Shown here: positions 1 to 7,265 of the stretch, piece by piece
Position numbering within the stretch: the stretch's first letter is position 1
How the letters are laid out: the number at the start of each line of letters is the position of its first letter
Assembly: GCF_020783315.1 (NCBI RefSeq)
Contig: NZ_CP086063.1
Coordinates: 1,178,001-1,242,000, forward strand
DNA length: 64,000 bases
From: Ferruginibacter lapsinanis
Lineage (GTDB): Bacteria; Bacteroidota; Bacteroidia; Chitinophagales; Chitinophagaceae
Direction of reading: 5' to 3'
Notes under the pieces: generated by a model
The model's input: only the letters and a program-made list of their open reading frames with translations
What the model was told of the DNA's origin: nothing
The model's database searches: none
Program-made: the position numbers and the translations under genes

Positions 1-809
1 CTCCTCCATCTACCCCGGTATTAATATTAGGGTTGAATGGTGCGCCACAGGCAGGTGAAACTTTCAAAGTATACAGCGACGAAAGTGAAGCAAGAGAAAA
101 AGCATACTCACGTGGACAGATATTGAGAGAACAAGGAATGAGAGCTAAGAAACATATCACGTTGGATGAGATCGGACGTAGATTAGCTTTAGGAAACTTT
201 AAAGAACTGAACGTTATCATTAAAGGTGATGTGGATGGTTCGGTAGAAGCGTTGAGTGATTCATTACAAAAATTAAGTACCGAAGAAATTGTGGTGAAAG
301 TGATCCATAAAGCCGTAGGTGCTATTACAGAAAGTGATGTTACCTTGGCAAATGCATCGGATGCGATCATCATTGGATTCAACGTTCGTCCTTCAATGCA
401 AGCGGCACGTTTGGCAGAGAACGAATCTATACAGATCAAGTTGTACTCAATTATCTACAATGCAATTGAAGAAATTAAGAGTGCGATGGAAGGTATGCTT
501 GAGCCGGGTGTTGAAGAAAAAATACTGGCTAACGTCGAAATTAAAGAAACATACAAATTTGATAAGGCTACCGTTGCAGGTTGTATCGTGTTGGATGGTA
601 AGATCGCAAGAAACAATCGCATCCGTTTGATTAGAGATGGTATTGTTAAGTACACCGGAGAATTAGCAAGTTTGAAACGTTATAAAGATGATGCAAAAGA
701 AGTGACCACTAATATGGAGTGCGGATTGACCATCAGAAACTATAATGATATACAACCTGGAGATATCGTAGAAGCATTTGAAGAAGTAGAAGTTAAACGT
801 ACGTTGTAA
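1..809 (+). CDS. infB: Translation initiation factor IF-2, C-terminal part (partial)
   Basis: The reading frame is open from the left edge of the window, so the 5' part of the gene is outside; the in-frame TTG at 33 is not a real start. IF-2 is the GTPase that places fMet-tRNA on the 30S subunit and promotes 50S joining. What is present is the end of domain II, domain III (the stretch around [15 protein letters not shown] is typical) and domain IV, the fMet-tRNA-binding beta-barrel, ending with [13 protein letters not shown]. The GTPase domain lies upstream of the window. A strong terminator follows at 920-957. Identification is secure from family knowledge. Confidence 0.97.
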   Translation, partial: PPSTPVLILGLNGAPQAGETFKVYSDESEAREKAYSRGQILREQGMRAKKHITLDEIGRRLALGNFKELNVIIKGDVDGSVEALSDSLQKLSTEEIVVKVIHKAVGAITESDVTLANASDAIIIGFNVRPSMQAARLAENESIQIKLYSIIYNAIEEIKSAMEGMLEPGVEEKILANVEIKETYKFDKATVAGCIVLDGKIARNNRIRLIRDGIVKYTGELASLKRYKDDAKEVTTNMECGLTIRNYNDIQPGDIVEAFEEVEVKRTL

Positions 810-919
810 TTTTTTTGAACCGGGCATTGTGACTTTGTTCAACAGTAGTGGCGTCGCACTCTTGTACAGTAACGCTTTATTGAGCTCCTTCGCAGGCAAA
901 AACATTTGTTAAATAAACT

Positions 920-957
920 AAAGTAAAGAGCTATTGCAGAAATAGCTCTTTACTTTT
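920..957 (+). terminator. Intrinsic terminator after infB
   Basis: A perfect 16-bp stem (AAAGTAAAGAGCTATT at 920-935 against 941-956) with a 5-nt loop, running into T residues. It separates infB from the surA-like gene. The symmetric A/T flanks mean it could act on both strands. Confidence 0.85.
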
Positions 958-975
958 GAAAAATATTTTTTTCTA

Positions 976-2340
976 ATGAAGCACATTTTCTTATTCTTTA
1001 TTTCTCATTCCTTATTCCTTGTTTCTCAGGCACAGCAGCAAAAAGTAGTGGCAGATAAAATTATTGCCGTGGTAGGTAATAAAATTGTTTTAAAAAGTGA
1101 GATCGACAATACGATTTCAGACATGAAACGTCAGGGAGTGGAAGTACCTGATAATGCAGAGTGTTTAACACTTGAACAGGCAATGGGTGTAAAAGCATTG
1201 GTATTACAGGCAGAAAAGGATTCCATCCCGGTATCAGATGAAGAAGTCGCAGCAGATATTGATAATCAAATAAGATATTTTATAAATGCTTATGGCTCTA
1301 AAGAAGAGCTAGAAAAAATCTCAGGCAAATCGATCTATCAGATAAAAGAAGATTTTAAAGAAGGGTTTAGAGATAGAAAATTAGCAGCGGCTATGCGTAA
1401 TAAAATTGTTGATGGCATACGCATTACTCCTAATGAAGTAAAAATTTATTTCGATAAATTACCTAAAGACAGTTTGGCGTTTTACGAAAGCGAATTGGAA
1501 ATAGGACAAATAGCTGTTTATCCAAAAGCAAGCAGGGATGCAGAAGAATACGCAGTGGAACAATTGAAAGAGTTCAAGCAACAAATAGAAAGCGGAAAAA
1601 AAGATTTTTGCAGGTTAGCTGCATTGTATTCTGAGGATCCGGGAAGTAAAGACAAATGTGGCGAGTATGAGATCAATAGGAGTGAAAAGCAATGGGACCC
1701 TCTTTTTATGGCAAAAGCGTTTTCGTTGAAAGAAGGGCAAATATCAGCTCCGTTTAAAACCCGTTTCGGTTATCATATTATACAATTGGTAAGCCGTTCC
1801 GGAGATGATGCAGTAGTAAGGCATATCCTTAAAATACCACAAGTAACGGCGGTAGAATTAAAAACAGCCGTTCAAAAATTAGATAGTGTAAGAGATAAAT
1901 TGGTGACTGGTAAAATTCAATTCGGCGAAGCGGTTTCTAAATACAGTGATGATGAAAGTAGTAAGTTTACGGGAGGTAGAAAACAAAATGCTGAAGGCAG
2001 TACCTATTTAACGATCGATCAACTGGATAAGGATATGATACCGGCAATTAAAAATCTGGTTCCGGGGCAATACTCAAAACCAACAGAGTTCACTGATGAA
2101 AGAGGGAAAAAAGGAATCCGTATCGTTTATCTGATCTCAAAAACAGAACCACACAGAGAAAATCTGAAAGATGATTATGGTAAGCTGGCTGCAAGAGCAT
2201 TGGAAGACAAGAAAGGCGAAGCCCTGGATAATTGGTTCAACAAAAAAATATTAGGTTATTATATTAAGGTAGATGAACAGTATAAAAGTTGCCCTGAAAT
2301 ATCAAAATGGGTAAAAGCTTCTGCCGTTAATGTAAATTAA
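976..2340 (+). CDS. SurA-like periplasmic chaperone / peptidyl-prolyl isomerase
   Basis: A 454-aa protein with an N-terminal signal peptide (about residues 1-19, ending near SQAQ). A SurA-N-like region follows (DKIIAVVGNKIVLKSEID, about 25-165), then two parvulin (PpiC-type) domains at roughly 170-275 and 280-385. The first contains the family pattern FSLKEGQISAPFKTRFGYHII. Proteins of this type escort unfolded outer-membrane proteins through the periplasm to the BAM machinery. The ATG at 976 gives a good signal peptide. It forms its own unit between two terminators (920-957 and 2362-2395). It belongs to the SurA/PpiD family; exact orthology to E. coli surA is inferred, so no symbol is given. 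Confidence 0.88.
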   Translation: MKHIFLFFISHSLFLVSQAQQQKVVADKIIAVVGNKIVLKSEIDNTISDMKRQGVEVPDNAECLTLEQAMGVKALVLQAEKDSIPVSDEEVAADIDNQIRYFINAYGSKEELEKISGKSIYQIKEDFKEGFRDRKLAAAMRNKIVDGIRITPNEVKIYFDKLPKDSLAFYESELEIGQIAVYPKASRDAEEYAVEQLKEFKQQIESGKKDFCRLAALYSEDPGSKDKCGEYEINRSEKQWDPLFMAKAFSLKEGQISAPFKTRFGYHIIQLVSRSGDDAVVRHILKIPQVTAVELKTAVQKLDSVRDKLVTGKIQFGEAVSKYSDDESSKFTGGRKQNAEGSTYLTIDQLDKDMIPAIKNLVPGQYSKPTEFTDERGKKGIRIVYLISKTEPHRENLKDDYGKLAARALEDKKGEALDNWFNKKILGYYIKVDEQYKSCPEISKWVKASAVNVN

Positions 2341-2361
2341 TACAAAATAAAATCTGCTTGT

Positions 2362-2395
2362 AAGCGTATAGCCAAAAGCTATACGCTTTATTTTT
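2362..2395 (+). terminator. Intrinsic terminator after the surA-like gene
   Basis: An 11-bp perfect stem AAGCGTATAGC (2362-2372) / GCTATACGCTT (2378-2388), a 5-nt loop, then TATTTTT. Confidence 0.88.
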
Positions 2396-2458
2396 GCAGT
2401 AATACAGGTAAATAAATGATTCTTTCATTTCTGAAATGAAGAAATAAAATAAAATATT

Positions 2459-3652
2459 TTGATAGAAAAAAAACAACAGATAAAACGGGAGGATAAAACG
2501 GTGCTGGTTGGTGTTATTACATCCGATCAGACTGAGCAACAGTTGACAGAATACCTGGATGAGTTGGCTTTTTTGGCTGAAACAGCAGGTGTGATCGCAG
2601 TAAAGAGGTTCACACAAAAATTAGCACATCCGGATAGTAAAACATTTGTAGGAAAGGGTAAACTGGAAGAGATCAGGAAATACGTGAGTATGAATAGAGA
2701 GGTTGAACTGGTGATCTTTGATGATGAACTGACGGGCTCTCAGATCCAGCATATTGAGAAAGCGTTGGGAGTAAAAACCATCGATCGCAGTGATTTGATA
2801 TTGGACATCTTTGCCAGCAGGGCAAAAACGGCGCAAGCCAAAACGCAGGTAGAACTGGCGCAATACCAATATATTTTACCCCGACTAAAAGGTATGTGGA
2901 AGCATCTGGAAAGACAGGGGGGGGGCGTAGGAACAAGGGGGCCAGGTGAAACAGAGATAGAAACGGATAGACGTATTGTAAAAGATAAGATCAGTTTATT
3001 ACGTAAACGTCTACTCGAAATTGACAAACAATCTTTTACTCAAAGAAAAGAAAGAGGTGAATTTATACGAGTGTCATTAGTGGGATATACTAATGTGGGT
3101 AAATCAACCATAATGAATCTGTTAAGCAAGAGCGAAGTGTTTGCAGAAAATAAATTATTTGCAACATTAGATACTACCACCAGAAAAGTAGTGTTTGAAC
3201 AAACCCCTTTTTTATTGAGTGATACAGTAGGGTTTATCCGAAAGCTGCCGCATCATCTGGTAGAAAGTTTTAAAAGCACATTGGATGAGGTAAGAGAGGC
3301 TGATATTTTATTGCATGTAGTTGATATTTCTCATCCACAATATGAAGAACAATTGGCAGTGGTAAATAAAACCCTCGCCGAGTTAGGAGCCGCTGAAAAG
3401 CCAACCGTTACTATTTTCAATAAAATGGATAAGTATGAAGACCAGGTATTCGATGAATGGTTGGAAGAAGGCGTAAAAAAAGAGATATTGGCAGATCTGA
3501 AACAACGCTGGCAAAATGAGACAAAAGATAATTGTGTATTTGTATCGGCACTGGCCAAAACTAACATTGATAACCTCCGCCAAACGATTTTAAACAAGGT
3601 AAGGGAGATGTACCGCATCAGGTACCCGTATAAAGCGGAGTTTTTTTATTAA
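2459..3652 (+). CDS. hflX: Ribosome-associated GTPase HflX
   Basis: 397 aa, the usual HflX length. The N-terminal nucleotide-binding domain (about 14-120) is followed by the glycine-rich family signature (RQGGGVGTRGPGETEIE, about 152-168), a helical linker (about 165-200) and the G domain with G1 GYTNVGKS (209-216), G3 DTVG (255-258) and G4 NKMD (321-324). HflX splits stalled or hibernating 70S ribosomes under stress. No ATG exists in frame near the 5' end, so the TTG at 2459 is taken as the start. Codons 153-156 contain a run of nine G bases (2917-2925), an unusual slippage-prone tract in an otherwise AT-rich gene; the frame is intact here. Confidence 0.95.
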   Translation: MIEKKQQIKREDKTVLVGVITSDQTEQQLTEYLDELAFLAETAGVIAVKRFTQKLAHPDSKTFVGKGKLEEIRKYVSMNREVELVIFDDELTGSQIQHIEKALGVKTIDRSDLILDIFASRAKTAQAKTQVELAQYQYILPRLKGMWKHLERQGGGVGTRGPGETEIETDRRIVKDKISLLRKRLLEIDKQSFTQRKERGEFIRVSLVGYTNVGKSTIMNLLSKSEVFAENKLFATLDTTTRKVVFEQTPFLLSDTVGFIRKLPHHLVESFKSTLDEVREADILLHVVDISHPQYEEQLAVVNKTLAELGAAEKPTVTIFNKMDKYEDQVFDEWLEEGVKKEILADLKQRWQNETKDNCVFVSALAKTNIDNLRQTILNKVREMYRIRYPYKAEFFY

Positions 3653-3674
3653 AAATCGCTAAAAACATTAAAAA

Positions 3675-3709
3675 TTTTGCGATAAAAAACTAAAAACCCC
3701 TTATTTTTG
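3675..3709 (+). promoter_or_regulatory. Putative promoter of tRNA-Asn
   Basis: TTTTG at 3675-3679 and TATTTTTG at 3702-3709 fit the Bacteroidota pattern TTTG-N19-21-TAnnTTTG, with a slightly long 22-bp spacer. Transcription would begin near 3715, so the tRNA precursor would include the tRNA-like fragment at 3731-3753. Confidence 0.55.
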
Positions 3710-3730
3710 CACTCCCTTTTAAAGGTCTTG

Positions 3731-3753
3731 AGGTTCAAGTCCTGAAGGGGGAG
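3731..3753 (+). repeat. Extra copy of the tRNA-Asn 3' end (possible integration scar)
   Basis: These 23 bp are identical to 3817-3839, the T-arm and acceptor 3' half of the tRNA just downstream. The preceding bases (GGTCTTG against GGTCTC) are also similar. There is no matching 5' half, so it is not a tRNA gene. It is either the remnant of a lost tandem tRNA or an old attachment scar. Confidence 0.75.
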
Positions 3754-3765
3754 AAAAAAACATAT

Positions 3766-3839
3766 TCCTCCTTAGCTCAGTTGGTTAGAGCATCTGACTG
3801 TTAATCAGAGGGTCTCAGGTTCAAGTCCTGAAGGGGGAG
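3766..3839 (+). tRNA. tRNA-Asn (anticodon GUU)
   Basis: A full cloverleaf: acceptor TCCTCCT (3766-3772) pairs with AGGGGGA (3832-3838); D stem GCTC/GAGC; anticodon stem TCTGA/TCAGA with loop CTGTTAA, giving anticodon GTT (3800-3802); T stem TCAGG/CCTGA with loop TTCAAGT; discriminator G at 3839. CCA is not encoded. The 3' portion from 3795 is the attachment core of the integrated element, and the integration keeps the tRNA intact. Confidence 0.97.
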
Positions 3840-3843
3840 CAGA
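3795..3843 (+). repeat. attL core (49-bp direct repeat)
   Basis: Identical base for base to 12667-12715. It begins in the anticodon stem of tRNA-Asn and runs 4 bp past the tRNA end. The flanking bases differ on both sides (C at 3794 against A at 12666; T at 3844 against A at 12716), which fixes the repeat limits. Confidence 0.95.
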
Positions 3844-3850
3844 TAGGGTA

Positions 3851-3879
3851 AAGGGTTTCAGTAAATGAAGCCCTTTTTT
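3851..3879 (+). terminator. Terminator supplied by the element downstream of tRNA-Asn
   Basis: Stem AAGGGTTTCA (3851-3860) / TGAAGCCCTT (3866-3875) with one G-U pair, then a T run. It lies inside the element and replaces the host hairpin, which is now at 12726-12751. Confidence 0.75.
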
Positions 3880-3890
3880 CATGCAGTCAT

Positions 3891-3911
3891 TCCGACACAA
3901 TTCCGACACAA
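3891..3911 (+). promoter_or_regulatory. Left arm-type integrase sites (tandem TCCGACACAA)
   Basis: Two copies of TCCGACACAA in tandem, 11 bp apart. The whole 21-bp block recurs exactly at 12519-12539 just inside the other end. Outside these two places it serves no visible coding role. Paired repeats near both ends are what tyrosine-recombinase arm sites look like. Confidence 0.6.
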
Positions 3912-3953
3912 GGTATAAATAAGGTCTTTTTTTACATTGCCAAACCTCAAATA

Positions 3954-4283
3954 TTACTTCGCATTTTTGGGGTTAATGTAAGGTCGCTTTGGGAAATCAA
4001 TTTCATCTAAGGTATATTCTAATACAATTGTTAGTTCTGTAATAAATAGAGGGTGTTTGTATATTTCAGGATTGAGTTGAGAAATTATTTTCCAATTTAC
4101 AGCCTTTCTTTTATTGTTTAGTTTTATTTCGGGTCGGTTACTTTGTAACTCCATTGTTTTTTCTTTTCCCGATACTCTTATTCTTTCTATTTGCTCACTA
4201 AGGTAATAGCGTTCAAATGACAGTTTAAATCTTTTACTGCCAACTGAAAAATCCAATTTTCCTGTGATTCCGTTTTCCATCAT
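3954..4283 (-). CDS. Hypothetical protein of the integrative element (109 aa)
   Basis: I do not recognise this protein. It is basic, soluble in appearance, with no signal peptide, membrane segment or clear motif. Its start overlaps the stop of the SRAP gene by 4 bp (4280-4283), so the two are probably translated together. As the last gene of the element's left end it may be a partner or accessory of the SRAP protein, but nothing in the sequence proves that. Confidence 0.65.
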   Translation of the reverse strand: MMENGITGKLDFSVGSKRFKLSFERYYLSEQIERIRVSGKEKTMELQSNRPEIKLNNKRKAVNWKIISQLNPEIYKHPLFITELTIVLEYTLDEIDFPKRPYINPKNAK

Positions 4284-5083
4284 GTTGCTAAATCTAAATC
4301 AGGTAATTCGTAATAATCAAAAGGTTGAAGGGGGTCTGGGTTTGTTCTGAAATCCCGATCAATTGTATGAGCAATCATAAAATCAGATGGTAACTGATAC
4401 TTAGCTATTTCTAAAATTCTTTCGTCTGTTAAATCATTCATTAACCATTCATAGGCTAAATCTTCGGTCAATATTGTAGGCTGTCTTTTTTTTGAATTAT
4501 GAATAATAGACATTAACTCATTAGCCTCAGTTGTAACTATAGCAAATGTATCCATTGTTTCCCCGGTTACTTTGTCAGTCCATGTATTATAAATCCCCGC
4601 CATGTACATAGGCTCATCTTCATTGTAAAAATCTATCAAGTATGGGTATGTAAATTCCTTTTTTGAGTCATGAGGTTTATAGTGCCTCCATTCAAAAAAA
4701 TGAGTAGCCAGGACTAAACATCTTTTTTTACGGGCTGCATCTGCCCACATTGCTTTTTTTCCCGATGAATTTATAAGTAAGTTTTCTGATTTAGCATTTA
4801 ACCACGGTATTGCTGCCTGTCTTTCTTTTGTCCTTGGATTAATCCCTTTCCTTACAAGTTTTAAATCCTCAATTGAATTAATGTAGTTAGGTATAAACTC
4901 CCAATGCATCATTTTAATATCGAAATTGGTTTTATCTTCATTTGGAACAATAACAGCCCAATCCCCATATTCAAACCCACTCTTTAAAACTTCTAAAGCT
5001 GCAGCAATGCCAAATTGTTTTTCAATTTGTTTTAACCTTATGTACTGTTGTTTAGTGACCCTATGCCCCATGTAATTACACAT
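4280..5083 (-). CDS. SRAP domain protein (YedK/HMCES family)
   Basis: 267 aa covering one full SRAP domain. Known family members use Cys2, exposed after removal of Met1, to form a thiazolidine crosslink with abasic sites in single-stranded DNA. Here the protein starts Met-Cys, and the other family landmarks are visible: Asn96 in WLNAKSE, Glu131 in THFFEW and His195 in ELMSIIHN. It therefore looks catalytically intact. SRAP genes are known in phages and hosts. Here it sits in the replication block of the element, between a TerS-like gene (59 bp upstream) and a small unknown gene that it overlaps. A role in protecting replicating element DNA is inferred. Confidence 0.9.
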   Translation of the reverse strand: MCNYMGHRVTKQQYIRLKQIEKQFGIAAALEVLKSGFEYGDWAVIVPNEDKTNFDIKMMHWEFIPNYINSIEDLKLVRKGINPRTKERQAAIPWLNAKSENLLINSSGKKAMWADAARKKRCLVLATHFFEWRHYKPHDSKKEFTYPYLIDFYNEDEPMYMAGIYNTWTDKVTGETMDTFAIVTTEANELMSIIHNSKKRQPTILTEDLAYEWLMNDLTDERILEIAKYQLPSDFMIAHTIDRDFRTNPDPLQPFDYYELPDLDLAT

Positions 5084-5142
5084 ATTAAAAAACTTTTTTA
5101 CCCTTTAAAAATAGTATTTGAATTTACTCAATTTACTCAATT

Positions 5143-5820
5143 TTACTCATTTGTTTTAGGAATATTATTTGATACTGTTTGTAAAACTGCTTCAATTTGG
5201 TTTAGCTGTTCCGGTGTAAGCTGTTTAATTGTTTCTTGACTAAGTTTTGTTTGGTTAATCTGAATGTAATTGTTTTGAGTATTTATATTAATTCCCGATT
5301 GATTTCCAAAATAACCCATTACCTCAAAGTAAAGTCTCGCAGCTTTTACATTGCCTCCATCCTGTACTGCTATCTTTATAACTTTTGCTAAAACCCTGTC
5401 AGCCATAAATTTGAATTGCTTTAATTGTGCGGCATAAAGAGGGTTATCCGCATAATCTTTCAAATGTTTATGAATGGTCTGCCTACTTAATCCGGTATCA
5501 GTTGAAAGTTGGTTTTTTGTAGGCATCTTACCGGTTTCCTCAATTAGCTTTGTCATAGATAGGGTAATTAAGTAGTGATTGTTTTCCCAAAGTTGGTTTT
5601 TTGTAGTAGTGGGTAAAATCTCATCAATCTTTTCTAATAGTTCATCTTTTTGCTCCCCAGTAAAATTATTAATTCGATCGGTTAGGATTTTATAAAATTC
5701 AACCCTTTCATTTTTGTTAAGTATATCAAGATCAACTTTGCTTATTTTATTCTTACTGAATAAAATATCAATAGGATTTTTTTTCGTCAACTTTTGTAAA
5801 CCTTGTTTTTGTATTTTCAT
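5143..5820 (-). CDS. HTH protein resembling phage terminase small subunit
   Basis: A 225-aa protein if started at the ATG at 5820, one base after the stop of the upstream primase-like gene; an ATG at 5832 would overlap that gene. The central region has a helix-turn-helix (NQLSTDTGLSRQTIHKHLKD, about 102-121). It is followed by the pattern DGGNVKAARLYFEVMGYF and an asparagine/glutamine-rich strand segment (NTQNNYIQINQTKLSQ). That arrangement is known from small terminase subunits and phBC6A51-type HTH proteins. No large terminase subunit accompanies it, which in phage satellites often means that a helper phage's packaging machinery is redirected. The family assignment is tentative; a plain DNA-binding regulator is the alternative. 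Confidence 0.55.
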   Translation of the reverse strand: MKIQKQGLQKLTKKNPIDILFSKNKISKVDLDILNKNERVEFYKILTDRINNFTGEQKDELLEKIDEILPTTTKNQLWENNHYLITLSMTKLIEETGKMPTKNQLSTDTGLSRQTIHKHLKDYADNPLYAAQLKQFKFMADRVLAKVIKIAVQDGGNVKAARLYFEVMGYFGNQSGININTQNNYIQINQTKLSQETIKQLTPEQLNQIEAVLQTVSNNIPKTNE

Positions 5821-5821
5821 G

Positions 5822-7216
5822 TTAATTAGCATTTATAATTAGATAATGTTTTAGTTCCTGTAACCGGTTGAGATAAGGTAAAAACGTTTCATTGCCTTCA
5901 TATCTTTTGATTGTTAAAAAGTGGGTTTCAATGAAAAGAGAAATATTTTTAATTGTTTCGCCCTGCTTAAATTTGACAGGCTTCTTTGGTAATACTATTC
6001 CGGCAAAGTAATTTTCAAGGGCTGCAATATCATACCCCCAACTTTCTTTTTTAAGTGGTTCAGCATCTTGTTTATTAAAAAAATAAGTTTGTTTAGGGGC
6101 TTCACTATTTTCACCTTTTTCACTTTTGGGTATTGGTTTAAGTTTAGGCTGTTCAATGGAGGGCAATGCTTCAACTTTACCGGGTTTAAATTTTCGCCAA
6201 TCCATTTTTATAAGTACGTCTGCAATATCCGCCCCCTTTTCTTTTAGTTCAGTTGGTGCAAATGTTTCTAATAGATCGGAAACAATAAACCGTGTACCCG
6301 GTAAAAGGTTAGTAAGTTCTTTTGCCTTATTGCTCCAAAGTTCAAATGATTTGCCGTCTTTGGAAAGATCAGGAAACAAATAAACATCTTTGCCTTGTAG
6401 GGCTTTGCATTTATCTAAATTCAGACTTGACAAATTGTAAACTGCTAACCAAAGTAAATTTTCGGGGCTTTCAGGTAAACCAAAATACAAAGAACAATAA
6501 ACGGCTGTTTTAGGGGCTTCAACCAAAGCAATCGGGTTTAGTGAGTGCTTATTTAAAAGGTGTTCACCAAACAAGCACGAAACAATTTTTTCATTGTTTT
6601 TATAATCGTTCAACCAAAGTGGCAAAGCTTCATTTTTCCTTTGTTGGTGTTTCTCAATTATTGAATGTAAAAAATCTGTTCCGGTGGTGTGGTTTGTTTC
6701 GTCAAATTGCTTTACTTGAATTGCCCGGACGTTTCCGCCTTTATCAATGAAAGGAAAAGTAATTGCCCCAGCCCTGTAACCATTGCAAACAGTACCTAAG
6801 TAATATTGAGAAATTATCTTTTCAACTTCAACCATTTCAAATGGGTAAGGAACACGGCTTAAAATGTTTTGAATAAAAACATTCATTTCATAACCTTCAG
6901 GCTTTAATGTTTTCTTAAATACTTCAATCGGTATAAAGGAAAGGGGCTTTGAAATGTGCTTTATTTTTCTTGCCTGTGGTTTCCAGTTGCCCGAATATTC
7001 GCCCCGTTCCTTTTCAAATATCATTTTTGAATAACCGTCTTTGTATGGGTTGAGGTGGTAAGAACATTTACTTTCACGGTCGCAGCGTCCGTATTGTTCC
7101 GGCAATAAGTCGCTTGTATTGGTGTCTATGTATTGTACAAAGGTTTTGTTATTACATTCAGGGCAAAGGCTTTTTTTGCTGCCTTTCTGTAATTTATATC
7201 TGTATTCTTTTGTCAT
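5822..7216 (-). CDS. DUF6371-type primase-like protein with zinc finger and toprim-like region
   Basis: 464 aa. The N-terminus carries a zinc-binding pattern C18-x2-C21...C45-x5-C51-x2-H54 with the phrase LPEQYGRCDRESKC, typical of DUF6371 proteins of Bacteroidota mobile elements. A toprim-like region follows, with an acidic residue in ALVEAPKTA (Glu233) and FPDLSKDG (Asp283, Asp287). The C-terminal 120 residues are linker and helical. Zinc finger plus toprim is the layout of bacterial and phage primases, and the neighbour 49 bp upstream is a D5-like helicase, so the pair probably primes and unwinds element DNA. Primase activity is inferred, not proven by motifs. Confidence 0.78.
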   Translation of the reverse strand: MTKEYRYKLQKGSKKSLCPECNNKTFVQYIDTNTSDLLPEQYGRCDRESKCSYHLNPYKDGYSKMIFEKERGEYSGNWKPQARKIKHISKPLSFIPIEVFKKTLKPEGYEMNVFIQNILSRVPYPFEMVEVEKIISQYYLGTVCNGYRAGAITFPFIDKGGNVRAIQVKQFDETNHTTGTDFLHSIIEKHQQRKNEALPLWLNDYKNNEKIVSCLFGEHLLNKHSLNPIALVEAPKTAVYCSLYFGLPESPENLLWLAVYNLSSLNLDKCKALQGKDVYLFPDLSKDGKSFELWSNKAKELTNLLPGTRFIVSDLLETFAPTELKEKGADIADVLIKMDWRKFKPGKVEALPSIEQPKLKPIPKSEKGENSEAPKQTYFFNKQDAEPLKKESWGYDIAALENYFAGIVLPKKPVKFKQGETIKNISLFIETHFLTIKRYEGNETFLPYLNRLQELKHYLIINAN

Positions 7217-7265
7217 TGGTGAAAAAAGTGAAAAAGGTGAACGTCTAAAACAAACTTATTTTTTT

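Noticed and set aside
3954..5832. The SRAP, 109-aa and TerS-like genes as a toxin-antitoxin or defence island of host origin
   Set aside because: They lie between the att repeats, share strand and tight spacing with the replication genes, and show no toxin-like features. They are treated as part of the element.
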